A DNA stretch of 64,000 nt from Dehalococcoidia bacterium (lineage in GTDB: Bacteria; Chloroflexota; Dehalococcoidia; DSTF01; JACRBR01), in NCBI GenBank assembly GCA_015478665.1, contig JADMII010000004.1, forward strand, positions 16,586 to 80,585, in the 5' to 3' direction. This document shows positions 31,542 to 40,917 of this stretch, in pieces. The notes beneath the pieces are model-generated. The model ran no database searches and was not told the origin of the DNA. It was given only the letters and a program-made list of their open reading frames with translations. Numbering within the stretch: the stretch's first letter is position 1; every line of letters starts with the position of its first letter. Made by a program: the position numbers and the translations under genes.

Positions 31542-32678
31542 TCACGCCGCCTGCAGCCGCTCCTCGAGCAGCGCCAGCACCGCCGCTTCCTCCGGCCGAA
31601 GCTCCGGCAGCGACTCCCGCATCGCCGCCTCCGTGCACGAGCGCAGCGTCGCCAGCAGCGAGCCGTCGAGATAGGCATCGAGGATCGCCGGGTGGATGTA
31701 GCACTTCCGGCAGACGGCCGGCGTGTTTCCGAGCCGCCCCGCCACCGACTCGATCGCCCGCACGATATTGCGTTTCGCCTGCGCCTCGCTGTCGAAGGCC
31801 TCGAACTCCCGCAGGGCCAGCGCTGCGAGCACGGTGCCCGCCCAGGTGCGGAAGTCCTTCGCGGTGAACTCCTCGCCGCTGATCTCGCGCAGATACGCGT
31901 TCACATCGGCTGAGTCGATGTTGTGGCGCTCGCCCTCGTCATCGACGTACTGGAACAGCTCCTGGCCCGGCAGCTCCTGGCTGCGCTTGACGATCCGCGC
32001 CAGCCGCCGGTCGCGCACGCCGACGCTGTGCTCCTTGCCGCTCTTGCCCCGGAAGCGGAACCGCACCGTGCCGCCGGCAACCGCGGCGTGGCGGTCGCGC
32101 ATCGTCGTCAGGCCGAACGACTGGTTGTCGCGCGCGTACTCCTCGTTGCCGACGCGGATCAGCGTCGCTTCCAGCAGCCGCACGACCGTCGCCAGCATCT
32201 TCTCGCGGGGCAGCCCGGGCAGCGCCAGGTCACGCTCCGTCGCCGCGCGAATGCGGGGCAGCGCCGCCGCGAACAGCAGCATGCGGCCGTACTTCGTCTC
32301 GTCCCGCACTTCGCGCCAGCGCCGATGATACCGGTACTGCTTGCGTCCCTTCGCATCCCGCGCAGTGACCTGTATGTGCCCATTCGGAGTCGGGCAGATC
32401 CAGACGTCCGTCCACGCCGGCGGGATGACCAGCGCCCGGATCCGCCGCAGCTCGTCTTCGTCCCGCAGCGGCGCGCCGTCCGGCCGGGCATAGCTGAAGC
32501 CGGCGCCGCAGTTCACGCGACGGATGCCCGGCATCTGGTCGCTGACGTAGCGCAGCCCGGCCGCCCTGGCCGTTGTCGGCGCGTCCAACTCCAGCGGCGC
32601 CGGCGGCGGCGACCGCTGGCCAGTGCGCCGTGCTGTGAGCCGTTGCCCGGGCCGCGTCTCGCGGACGATCGTGACCAT
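31542..32678 (-). CDS. DNA topoisomerase IB
   Basis: VIPPAWTDVWICPTPNGHIQVTARDAKGRKQYRYHRRWRE, FRFRGKSGKEH, AKDFRTWAGT, CRKCYIHPAIL (active-site Tyr region). Confidence 0.95.
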   Translation of the reverse strand: MVTIVRETRPGQRLTARRTGQRSPPPAPLELDAPTTARAAGLRYVSDQMPGIRRVNCGAGFSYARPDGAPLRDEDELRRIRALVIPPAWTDVWICPTPNGHIQVTARDAKGRKQYRYHRRWREVRDETKYGRMLLFAAALPRIRAATERDLALPGLPREKMLATVVRLLEATLIRVGNEEYARDNQSFGLTTMRDRHAAVAGGTVRFRFRGKSGKEHSVGVRDRRLARIVKRSQELPGQELFQYVDDEGERHNIDSADVNAYLREISGEEFTAKDFRTWAGTVLAALALREFEAFDSEAQAKRNIVRAIESVAGRLGNTPAVCRKCYIHPAILDAYLDGSLLATLRSCTEAAMRESLPELRPEEAAVLALLEERLQAA

Positions 32679-32849
32679 GGGTTGATTTCCTGTTACGAAT
32701 GTGTGAACTTTGCAATCGGACGGCGGCGGCCGCCCGGTCGTCCGAAGGATCGCTGAATCACGTGACGCCCGGCGCGTACCTGCGCGCGCCGGTCTTGCAA
32801 GTTGCTCACATCGCAGGCAAGTCAGGTCGGTCGGGTTATGATAGGCGGT

Positions 32850-33290
32850 ATGACGATGAACCGTGACAACGGCGGCATCATCGGCGACGGCGACTACCGA
32901 TCGCTCGCCGAGTTCCGGGTGCAGATCCGCCGCTACCTCCACTTCAGCGAGGACCTCGCGCGCCGCTCCGGCGTCGAGCCGGCGCAGTACCAGCTCATGC
33001 TCGCCGTCAAGGGCATGCCGGAAGGCCGCGTCCCGACGATCAGCTACCTGTGCGAGGCGCTCCAGATCCGGCACCACAGCGCGGTCGAGCTGGTGAACCG
33101 CACGGAGGCCCGCGGTTTCGTCGCCCGCTTCCGCGAGGCCGCCGACCGCCGCCTCGTCTTGGTGCGCCTCACGGACAGCGGCGAGCAGTTGCTCGCCGCC
33201 CTGGCGTCGCACCACCTCATGGAGCTGCGCACGGCTGGCCCGACGCTTGTGCACGCCCTCGAGTCGATCCTCGAGCGCCACCGGGTGTAG
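32850..33290 (+). CDS. MarR-family transcriptional regulator
   Basis: wHTH: ISYLCEALQIRHHSAVELVNRTEARGFVARFREAADRRLVLVRLTDSGEQLL. Confidence 0.85.
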   Translation: MTMNRDNGGIIGDGDYRSLAEFRVQIRRYLHFSEDLARRSGVEPAQYQLMLAVKGMPEGRVPTISYLCEALQIRHHSAVELVNRTEARGFVARFREAADRRLVLVRLTDSGEQLLAALASHHLMELRTAGPTLVHALESILERHRV

Positions 33291-33298
33291 ACCACGCG

Positions 33299-33330
33299 GA
33301 CGGGGCGTCGTGCATGCACGACGCCCCGTC
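33299..33330. terminator. 32-bp perfect palindrome between convergent MarR and capsid genes; probable bidirectional terminator
   Basis: gacggggcgtcgtgca|tgcacgacgccccgtc equals its own reverse complement. Confidence 0.6.
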
Positions 33331-33357
33331 GGGCTTCCGCCATCCCGGCGCTGGACG

Positions 33358-34245
33358 CTACGGGCGCACGCCGATCAGCTTCGCCACCTTCAGCGTGTTG
33401 AAGAGCGCCGTCGCCACGTACCACTTGACGCGCGTCCGTGTCGCGTCCTTCGTCTCCAGGCTGCCGATCGTCTCGACCTGCAGGCCGCCCGGCGCCGTCA
33501 GCCCCGCCAGCGCGCCTTCGCCGAACTGCAGCGCGTACACCGTCGAGCAGTCTGCGCTCGTGCCGACGGTCTTCGCGTCGGAGATGTAGTCGGAGACGCC
33601 GATGGGGATGCCGTCGTAGAACTGCACCATCTGCCCGAAGGCGTCGCGCTCCGTCTGCAGAAACGAGTTCACCCCGCGCGCCAGGGTGTTCAGCGAGCGC
33701 CGCGTGCGCTTGCTCATCAGCAGCAGGTCCGGCGGCCCGCCCTTCACGAGGTCAATCAGCTCGTCGAACTTCGCCATCGTCGGCGTCGCGCCGTTCGCGC
33801 CCATCGTCGCGATCTGGCCGCCGGCGGTCATCTTGTCGATACCGTCGAACGACTTCGCGTCGACGGCGGCGTCGCCGTTGACGAACGTGTCCTCGAACTT
33901 CTGCCGCACCGCCTTGGCCTTCAGCCGGATCACCGCCGACTGCAGGTCCTGGATGTTGCTGCGCGTCGTCAGCAGGTAGTTGTCGATGTCCGCGTCGCCG
34001 CCGACGATCGTCAGGCTCGTCGTGATCTGCGTGAACGTGCTCGTGCTCTCGACCCACGTATCGCCGACGCTGAAGAATGATGCCGTCGCCGCCGCGTTCT
34101 CGCGGTTGTAGGTGAGCCCGTTGCCGGTGATCTCGATGAACGGCAGCGCCTGCAGGATCGGCGAATCCTGGATCACCGTCTCGATCACGCCCTGCACGAC
34201 GACGTCGTTCGAGAGCTTCGCTGCTTCGGCCAGCGTCAATGTCAT
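33358..34245 (-). CDS. HK97-fold major capsid-like protein
   Basis: TLTLAEAAKLSNDVVVQGVIETVIQDSPILQALPFIEITGNGLTYNRE...DGIPIGVSDYI...; resembles phage major capsid proteins (fold not verified). Confidence 0.75.
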   Translation of the reverse strand: MTLTLAEAAKLSNDVVVQGVIETVIQDSPILQALPFIEITGNGLTYNRENAAATASFFSVGDTWVESTSTFTQITTSLTIVGGDADIDNYLLTTRSNIQDLQSAVIRLKAKAVRQKFEDTFVNGDAAVDAKSFDGIDKMTAGGQIATMGANGATPTMAKFDELIDLVKGGPPDLLLMSKRTRRSLNTLARGVNSFLQTERDAFGQMVQFYDGIPIGVSDYISDAKTVGTSADCSTVYALQFGEGALAGLTAPGGLQVETIGSLETKDATRTRVKWYVATALFNTLKVAKLIGVRP

Positions 34246-34335
34246 GGTCTGATCTCCTTGCTCCTGCACCGCATGCCGGGTGCCGGGTACCGGGTGCCGG
34301 GGTTGAGTGCCGCGAACCGGGACTGGCGCCCGGCG

Positions 34336-35280
34336 TCAGCTCCTGCGCTGCGCCAGGCCGTAGCGGATCTTCTCGTCCGGCGTCATCGCGCTGACGTCCG
34401 GCGCGCGTCGCACCGGCGCGCCCGCGGGCACGCCCGCCGCCCGCGCCCGCCGTGTGATCTGCGCCTCCACCTGCCCGACGATCTGGCGCGCCGCTTCGAC
34501 CGCGCGGTCGACCGCCTCGATGCTGTCGCCGGCCACCAGCTCCGGCGGCAGCGACGGCTCCTCGCGCAGCACCAGCTCCCGGTAGCGGACCGCCGCCGCC
34601 CGCTCGCGCTCGCCCGCCGCCGCGAGCTCGTCCCGCAGCGCCGCCGCCTCGGTCGAGGCGTCCTGCGCGGCCCGCAGCTCCTCGCGCAGCGTTGCGCTCT
34701 CGGCGTACGCCTCCGCTGCGCGCGCCTCCGCGCGCGCGAACTCGGCCTGCAGCCATTCGACGCCGGTCGCAGCGGTGTCGTCAGCGTCGTCCGCCGCGCC
34801 GTCCGCCGACTCGTCGGCGGTGGGCTCGTTGCCTTCGCTGGCGGCGTCGTTTGCCGCCGCCGATGCGACGCCGGCGTCCGCCTCCGTCGTTTCGACGGCG
34901 GGGTCAACCGCGACCGCGCCATTGTCGTCCGCGGCCACGGTCGCGTCTTCCAGCCTCTGCGGTCCAGCCGCGCCCGACGCGTTCGCCTCCGCCGTCTGTC
35001 CTTGTGCGCCGTCGGCACGCACGCCGTCCTCCACGTCCACCTCCCTCCACTCGCGCTCGCCCACGATGGGCCGACGGTACGTCGGGGCGCCGCGCATCTC
35101 CAAGCGGACGACGGCACCAGAGTCCTCGATCGAGCTGTTCGGCGGGATGCCTTGCGGTTCGCTCGCCTGCGCGAGGGCTACAATGCTTCGGCGCTCGTCC
35201 GGGATCGCAGGGCTGGAGATCGCGGCACGCCGCCGCGCAGGCGAGCGGCCGGCGTCACCGACGGTGGCCGTCCGCATCAA
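34336..35280 (-). CDS. Acidic coiled-coil, phage-scaffold-like protein (start uncertain; internal ATG at 35097)
   Basis: Ala/Glu-rich coiled coil immediately upstream of the capsid gene on the same strand; conserved-looking C-terminus MTPDEKIRYGLAQRRS. Confidence 0.5.
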   Translation of the reverse strand: MMRTATVGDAGRSPARRRAAISSPAIPDERRSIVALAQASEPQGIPPNSSIEDSGAVVRLEMRGAPTYRRPIVGEREWREVDVEDGVRADGAQGQTAEANASGAAGPQRLEDATVAADDNGAVAVDPAVETTEADAGVASAAANDAASEGNEPTADESADGAADDADDTAATGVEWLQAEFARAEARAAEAYAESATLREELRAAQDASTEAAALRDELAAAGERERAAAVRYRELVLREEPSLPPELVAGDSIEAVDRAVEAARQIVGQVEAQITRRARAAGVPAGAPVRRAPDVSAMTPDEKIRYGLAQRRS

Positions 35281-35364
35281 CGACGATAGCGGCCGGGCGA
35301 GGAGCAGCCGTCACCCAGGCGGTTCGCCCCTCCCGCAGCCTCCCACAGCGAGGTGCCTCCTGCG

Positions 35365-36315
35365 ATGAACCTCTACCTCTACGATGGCGACGGCGGCCTC
35401 CGCGCCGTCAACGTGCCGGCCGCGCGGCCGCTGCGCTGGGCGGCGTGGCGCCCCGACGGCGCCTGGGCGATGCTCGCGGGCAACCGGGGCCTCGTGCTGC
35501 GGCTCGAACTGCGCGGCGTCGACGTGGCGTTCGCGCCGATGCCGACGGGAAGCACGCACAACCTGCGGGGGGTAGGCTGGGCTCCCGACGGCGAGCGCGC
35601 GCTGCTCGTCGGCAACCGCGGCGCCGTGCTGCTCTACGAGCGCGAGCGCTTCCGGGAGCTGGAATCGGCGACGGTCGAGAATCTGCGCCGCGTCGCCTGG
35701 GCGCCCGACGGCTCCTGCGCGCTGATCGCTGGCAACGCGGGCGTCGTCCTGCGCTTCGATGCTGCGGCGCGCACGCTACAGCCCGTCCCGGGAGACCGTG
35801 CCCACACGATGCGGTCGATCGCCTGGCGGCCCGATGGCGCCTACGCGCTCATCGGCGCCTACGCCAGCCGCTACGCGGGCTACCCGCGGCCGCATCTGCT
35901 GTATCGCTGCGATGGCCGCTATACGCAGGCGCTGCTCGCGACCGACGACGACGATGACGCCCTGGCGCTCGATTGGCGCCCCGGCGCGCGTCCCGCGCAG
36001 GCGCTCGCGCTCGTCGTCGCGTACCGCGAGGACCAGCGACCGACGAACAAGATCTTCCTCTACGACGGCGCCGGCTTCGACCGCCGGCCGATCGAGGCGC
36101 CGGCGACGCTGCTCGGCGCCGCCTGGGCGCCGGATGGCGCGCGCGCCCTCGTCTGCGGCGAGCGTGGCACGCTCCTGCTGCTGACCGATGCGGCGATCAC
36201 GCCCGTCGCCTCAGCCACGCGAGACAACCTCATCGGCCCCTTCTGGCGCCCGGGCGTCGCTGCCGCGTCTGCGCTCCTGCTCAAGGGACCGGACGAGAAG
36301 GTGTTCACGGCGTAG
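35365..36315 (+). CDS. WD40-like beta-propeller protein
   Basis: Repeated blades: WAAWRPDGAWAMLAGNRG, GVGWAPDGERALLVGNRGAVL, VAWAPDGSCALIAGNAGVVL, SIAWRPDGAYALIGAY, AAWAPDGARALVCGERGTLL. Confidence 0.85.
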   Translation: MNLYLYDGDGGLRAVNVPAARPLRWAAWRPDGAWAMLAGNRGLVLRLELRGVDVAFAPMPTGSTHNLRGVGWAPDGERALLVGNRGAVLLYERERFRELESATVENLRRVAWAPDGSCALIAGNAGVVLRFDAAARTLQPVPGDRAHTMRSIAWRPDGAYALIGAYASRYAGYPRPHLLYRCDGRYTQALLATDDDDDALALDWRPGARPAQALALVVAYREDQRPTNKIFLYDGAGFDRRPIEAPATLLGAAWAPDGARALVCGERGTLLLLTDAAITPVASATRDNLIGPFWRPGVAAASALLLKGPDEKVFTA

Positions 36316-36554
36316 CCGGGGAAGCCGAAGCGGCGGACGTCGGAGGCCGGCGCGCCTGCGGTCGGACGGTGGAGGTTGGAGGCCGGGGCTGTCCCGCGGA
36401 GGGACGCCCGTGTAGCCCACGCTGGCCCAGCCCTCCGGTCCGGTGGTGGCTTCAGGGTGACGATGCGCCGTCATCTCGTGTGTTGTTTGTGGCCGTTCGC
36501 GCTGATGCCGGGCGGCTGTCCGAGCCCGACAGCGCCGCAATCCTCCCGCGTTTC

Positions 36555-37175
36555 TCACCCGAACGCCGCGGCCAGCTCCGACGCCGCGCGCGCCGGCGCC
36601 GCCGCGCCGCACACGGCGCCGATCACCGCTGCGGCGTCCGCGCCCGCCGCGACCACATCCGTGATGTTCGACGCGTCGATGCCACCGATGGCGACGACGG
36701 GAACACGCACCGCCGCCCTCACGTCGCGCAGCCGCTCGAGGCTGGCGGGCCGCGTCACGTCCTTCGAGCGCGTGCGAAAAATGGCGCCGACGGCGACATA
36801 GTCGGCGCCTGCCGCCTCCGCCCGGCGCGCCTCGTCGGCGTCGTTCGTCGAGACGCCGACGATCAGCCCGCCCACGATCCGGCGCACTGCATCGACCGGC
36901 AGGTCATGCTGGCCCACGTGTACCCCGTCGGCGTCCGAGGCCAGCGCCAGGTCGGCGTGGTCGTTGACGATGAACGCGGCCGCCCGCTCCCGGCAGATCG
37001 CCGCGATCGCGCGGACGTCATCGAGCTGATCGCCCTTGTCGCGACGCTTGTCGCGCCACTGCAGCACCCGCGCCCCGCCCTGCAGCGCCGCCCGCGCGAC
37101 CTCGACCGGATCCATCGCGCCGCAGGCGTCCGGGTCGACGATCACGTACAGTCCTGCGATCCGCCTCCGCTCCAC
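36555..37175 (-). CDS. thiE: Thiamine-phosphate synthase
   Basis: GLYVIVDPDACG, VLQWRDK, FIVNDHADLALASDADGVHVGQHDLP, VAIGGIDASNI. Confidence 0.95.
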   Translation of the reverse strand: MERRRIAGLYVIVDPDACGAMDPVEVARAALQGGARVLQWRDKRRDKGDQLDDVRAIAAICRERAAAFIVNDHADLALASDADGVHVGQHDLPVDAVRRIVGGLIVGVSTNDADEARRAEAAGADYVAVGAIFRTRSKDVTRPASLERLRDVRAAVRVPVVAIGGIDASNITDVVAAGADAAAVIGAVCGAAAPARAASELAAAFG

Positions 37176-37260
37176 GATCTCCTCCGTCCGGCAGATGCCG
37201 TGCCCGCAGCACGTACGCCGCGGGCCAGTCCATCGGTCCGCGGCCCGTCGTCGTCCGCCG

Positions 37261-38004
37261 TCATCCCGCGTCGCCGCTCAGGCTGCGCCCCTGAAGCTCC
37301 GCCGCCGCCTCCTGATCGAGCAGCCACGTGCAGTCGTCGTGCTGCTGCAGCCACGACGCGGGCACCTCTGCCTTCACCGGACCAACGACCGCCACGCGCA
37401 CGATGGCGGCCTTCGCCCGGCCGCTCGCAAGCACGAGCAGCCGCCGCGCGCCGAGCAGGTCGGCGATGCCGAGCGTCAGCGCGCGTGCCGGCACCCGCTC
37501 GACGCCGCCGAAGTCTGCCGCGTGCGCCGCCCGCGACCCCGCCGCGAGCGTCACCACCCGCGCCCGCGAGTCACGCGCCGACCCCGGTTCGTTGAAGGCG
37601 ATGTGCCCGTTCATGCCGATGCCCAGGATGCACAGGTCGAAGCCTCCCGCGCGCCGCAGCGCATCGGCGAACGCGGCGATGTGCGCCGCCGGATCGCGCG
37701 CGGCCGGGTTCGGGATCTGCAGGGCGCGCAGCGGCAGCCGCACGTGCGCTCGATAGAACACGCTGTTCGTCCCAGGCGCAGCTCGTGGCACGCCGGAGAA
37801 CTCGTCGATCGCCCAGCCGACGGCCCGCGAGAGGTCGACCGCGCCGGCTTCGACGCGCCGCTGGAGCTCATCGTACAGGCCGATCGGCGTGTCGCCCGTC
37901 GGCAGCCCCAGCACCGCATCCGGCCGCTCGCGCAGCACGGCGGCGACCAGATCGGCGCCGGCGCAGGCGAGCGCGCCCGGGTCTGTCGCGATGCGGATGC
38001 GCAT
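37261..38004 (-). CDS. nagB: Glucosamine-6-phosphate deaminase/isomerase
   Basis: VLGLPTGDTPIGLYDELQRR, WAIDEFSGV, LGIGMNGHIAFNEPGS. Confidence 0.93.
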   Translation of the reverse strand: MRIRIATDPGALACAGADLVAAVLRERPDAVLGLPTGDTPIGLYDELQRRVEAGAVDLSRAVGWAIDEFSGVPRAAPGTNSVFYRAHVRLPLRALQIPNPAARDPAAHIAAFADALRRAGGFDLCILGIGMNGHIAFNEPGSARDSRARVVTLAAGSRAAHAADFGGVERVPARALTLGIADLLGARRLLVLASGRAKAAIVRVAVVGPVKAEVPASWLQQHDDCTWLLDQEAAAELQGRSLSGDAG

Positions 38005-38214
38005 GGCTGCATCGTAACAGCGGCCGTGCCATCGTCGCCTCCGTCGCCGCCCCTCGATGGCGGTGAGCGCCGGCTCGATCACACGGGCCGCACGCCGATG
38101 CGCGCTGCTCCGCTTCGCCGCCGTGATGGAGCATCGGCTCGGAACAGGTTAGCGTGTGCTGCAGGCGATCGCGGCACAGGCGCACAGGAAAGATGGCATC
38201 GCCAGGAGGCTCCC

Positions 38215-38994
38215 ATGCCGGAAGTGACGGCGGACGACGGCGTATCGATCCATTACGAGGCCGCAGGCAGCGGCCAGCCGGTGCTTCTGATCACCGGCGC
38301 CTTCAGCTCGCTCGAGGACTGGTACGAGTCTGGCGTCTTCGACGAGCTCGTGCGCGACCAGCGCGTCATCGCCCTGGACCTGCGCGGGCACGGCAAGAGC
38401 GGCAAGCCGCACGCCGCGGCGTCCTACGGCTGGCCCCGCAACGCCACCGACGCGCTCGCCGTCCTCGAAGCCGAAGGAGCGCGCGGTGCTGACGTCTACG
38501 GCTTTTCGATGGGCGGCCAAGTCGTCGTGGCGATGCTGCACGCCGATACCAGTCGCCTCCGCTCGCTCTGCGCGATGGGGGTCTACGTCCCGGGCGATGA
38601 CTTCGAGCCGCCGGCGCAGCAGCTGCTCGACCGCGCCGCGTCGCTGCGCCGGCGCGGCCTGAGCGAGGAGGCGATGCAGACCGGCGAGCTCCAGATCCAG
38701 GACGTCCCGCCCGGCGCCTGGCTCGCGCGGGCCGTCGCGGGCGACGCCGAGGCGTACATCGCCGAGGCTGAGGGGCAGGCGCCGATGGACGACCAGCGGC
38801 TGCCAGCCGCAGGCCCGCCGATGCTCCTCGTCGCGGCCGAGGGCGACCCGTTCGCCGTCGCGCTCTGCCGTGACCTGCCGTCGCGTTATCCGTACGTGCG
38901 TTATCGCCAGCTCGATGGCGTCGGTCACTACGCCGGCATGGGCCGGCCGATGGTCGATGTGCTGCGCGAGTTCTGGGCGGCGCTGCCATCGTAG
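38215..38994 (+). CDS. Alpha/beta hydrolase
   Basis: DLRGHGKSGKP, YGFSMGGQVV, C-terminal His; ORF upstream of 38215 is antisense noise. Confidence 0.9.
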   Translation: MPEVTADDGVSIHYEAAGSGQPVLLITGAFSSLEDWYESGVFDELVRDQRVIALDLRGHGKSGKPHAAASYGWPRNATDALAVLEAEGARGADVYGFSMGGQVVVAMLHADTSRLRSLCAMGVYVPGDDFEPPAQQLLDRAASLRRRGLSEEAMQTGELQIQDVPPGAWLARAVAGDAEAYIAEAEGQAPMDDQRLPAAGPPMLLVAAEGDPFAVALCRDLPSRYPYVRYRQLDGVGHYAGMGRPMVDVLREFWAALPS

Positions 38995-39100
38995 GTCGCC
39001 TCGCCGGCTCGCCATCAGCCGCGGGCGCGTCCCGCTTCGTCGCCGCACCCGCCTGCGCCTCCCTCTACACAACTGCCGCGGGCGGTGCGATACTACGCGC

Positions 39101-40186
39101 ATGACCACGCAGACCGCTCCCGAGCGCGAGGACATCGCCGACGTCGTGCGCAAGGAGGTCGAGCGCACGCTCCAGCGCTCGGTGCGCGGCATCGATGTGC
39201 TGCTGAACCGCGACGAGCCGGACGTCGGCATGACGCCGAAGGACGTGATCTACAGCCGCGGCACAATGCGGCTGTACCACTATCGGCCGCTCTCCGACGA
39301 GGTCTACCGCGTCCCCGTCGTCCTCGTCATGTCGCTGATCAGCAAGCCATACATCCTTGACCTGACGCCCGGCGTCAGCTTCGTCGAGTTTCTGCTGCGC
39401 AGCGGCTTCGACGTCTTCATGATCGACTGGGGCGTGCCCCGGCCCGAGGACACGCGGCTGCGGCTCGAAGACTACACGCAAGACTTCATCCCGGCCTGCG
39501 TCGAGAAGGTGCAGCGAGCGACGGACGAGCCCCAGGTGTCGTTCATCGGTTACTGCATGGGCGGCCTGCTCGCGCTGATCTACGGCGGACTGCACCCAAG
39601 CGCGCCGATGGCCAACCTCGCGTGCATCGCGACCCCCGTCGACTACGAGGGCATGGGGCTCTTCAGGCAGTGGACGGACAAGCGCTGGTTCGACGTCGAC
39701 CGCGTCGTCGACCAGATCGGCAACATCCCGCCGGATCTGATGTACCGCTCGTTCGAGCTGCTGCGGCCGGCCGACCGCCTCGTGTCGTATGTGCGGCTCT
39801 GGGACAACCTCTGGAACGACCAGTACGTCAAGCACTACCGCCTGTTCAACAAGTGGACGAGCGACCAGATCCCGTTCCCCGGCGAGTGCTTCCGGCAGAC
39901 GACGAAACAGCTGATGTGGGAGAACCGGCTGATGTCCGGCGAGCTCGAGGTCGGCGGCCGGCGTGTCGACCTGCGGCAGATCACCTGCCCGGTGCTGAAC
40001 GCGATGGCGCAGCACGACCACATCGCCCCGTACGAGGCCACTCACGCCCTGACGCAACTCGTCGGCAGCGAGGACAAGGAGGACATCGTGCTGAAGGGGG
40101 GACACGTGAGCCTCGTCGCCGGCCCCAACGCCGTGTTACGGCTCTGGCCGAAGGTCAACGAGTGGCTCTCGGTGCGCTCCGTATGA
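39101..40186 (+). CDS. phaC: Poly(3-hydroxyalkanoate) synthase, class III PhaC-like
   Basis: FMIDWGVPRPEDTRLRLEDY, lipase-like box GYCMGGLLA, AQHDHIAPYEA, GGHVSLVAG. Confidence 0.93.
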   Translation: MTTQTAPEREDIADVVRKEVERTLQRSVRGIDVLLNRDEPDVGMTPKDVIYSRGTMRLYHYRPLSDEVYRVPVVLVMSLISKPYILDLTPGVSFVEFLLRSGFDVFMIDWGVPRPEDTRLRLEDYTQDFIPACVEKVQRATDEPQVSFIGYCMGGLLALIYGGLHPSAPMANLACIATPVDYEGMGLFRQWTDKRWFDVDRVVDQIGNIPPDLMYRSFELLRPADRLVSYVRLWDNLWNDQYVKHYRLFNKWTSDQIPFPGECFRQTTKQLMWENRLMSGELEVGGRRVDLRQITCPVLNAMAQHDHIAPYEATHALTQLVGSEDKEDIVLKGGHVSLVAGPNAVLRLWPKVNEWLSVRSV

Positions 40187-40779
40187 GCGGCACGCTGACG
40201 CTGCCACGCGCCGCGCGCCTCAACGACGGGACGGAAGTCCGCTTGCGGCTGCTCCGCCGCAGCGACCGCGCTGCGCTGCTCGCCTTCACGACGTCGCTGC
40301 CGGAGCACGACCTGCTCTTCCTGCGCATCGATATCTCCGACCCTGACGTGATCGACGTCTGGCTCGACAACATCGACCTCGGCGGCATCGTCACGATCGT
40401 CGCCGAGCGCGACGGGCGCGTCCTGGGGTATGGCAGCCTGCACATGGCGAACGCACAGTGGTCGCGGCACGTCGGCGAGTTGCGCGTGCTCATCGGCGAG
40501 GAGCTGCGGGGCAAGGGGCTCGGCCGCGCGCTGACGGAAGCGATCTTCGCGCAGGCGCTGGAGCACGGCATCGAGAAGATGGTCGCGCAGATGACCGTCG
40601 ACCAGAAGGGCGCCATCGCCACGTTCGAGGAGCTCGGCTTTCACCCGGAGGCGCTGCTGCGCGACCACGTCCGCGACCGCGCCGGCGAGAAGCACGACCT
40701 GCTGGTGTACGCGCACGAGGTGGCGGCGTTCCAGTCCCAGCTCGATGCCTACGGGGTCACCGAGGCGGCGTCCGGCTGA
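40183..40779 (+). CDS. GNAT family N-acetyltransferase
   Basis: ELRVLIGEELRGKGLGRALTEAIFAQALEHGIEKMVAQM; starts overlapping phaC stop. Confidence 0.9.
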   Translation: MSGTLTLPRAARLNDGTEVRLRLLRRSDRAALLAFTTSLPEHDLLFLRIDISDPDVIDVWLDNIDLGGIVTIVAERDGRVLGYGSLHMANAQWSRHVGELRVLIGEELRGKGLGRALTEAIFAQALEHGIEKMVAQMTVDQKGAIATFEELGFHPEALLRDHVRDRAGEKHDLLVYAHEVAAFQSQLDAYGVTEAASG

Positions 40780-40809
40780 GCGCGGGCGCTGGTGACCCTC
40801 GGCCGGCAG

Positions 40810-40902
40810 CCCTTACCCGCTGCCACGGGAGAGGGGAGGGTGCGCGCACGTCCGCCAGCCGGACTACCCCTCCCCCGGCGCCACCACGGGTGGAGAGGGG
40901 AG
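40810..40902. repeat. Two REP-like G/C-rich imperfect palindromes between convergent genes
   Basis: CCCTTACCCGCTGCCACGGGAGAGGGGAGGG and ACCCCTCCCCCGGCGCCACCACGGGTGGAGAGGGGAG share CCAC..GGG..GAGAGGGGAG. Confidence 0.5.
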
Positions 40903-40917
40903 CGCACGGAAGCCGGG

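Noticed and set aside
37176-37260. TPP riboswitch upstream of thiE
   Set aside because: No conserved CUGAGA/ACC...GAACCUGAU elements were seen, and the gap is too short.
37036-38214. Upstream extension of the alpha/beta hydrolase ORF
   Set aside because: Antisense to nagB and thiE; real start is ATG 38215 behind an AGGAGG SD.
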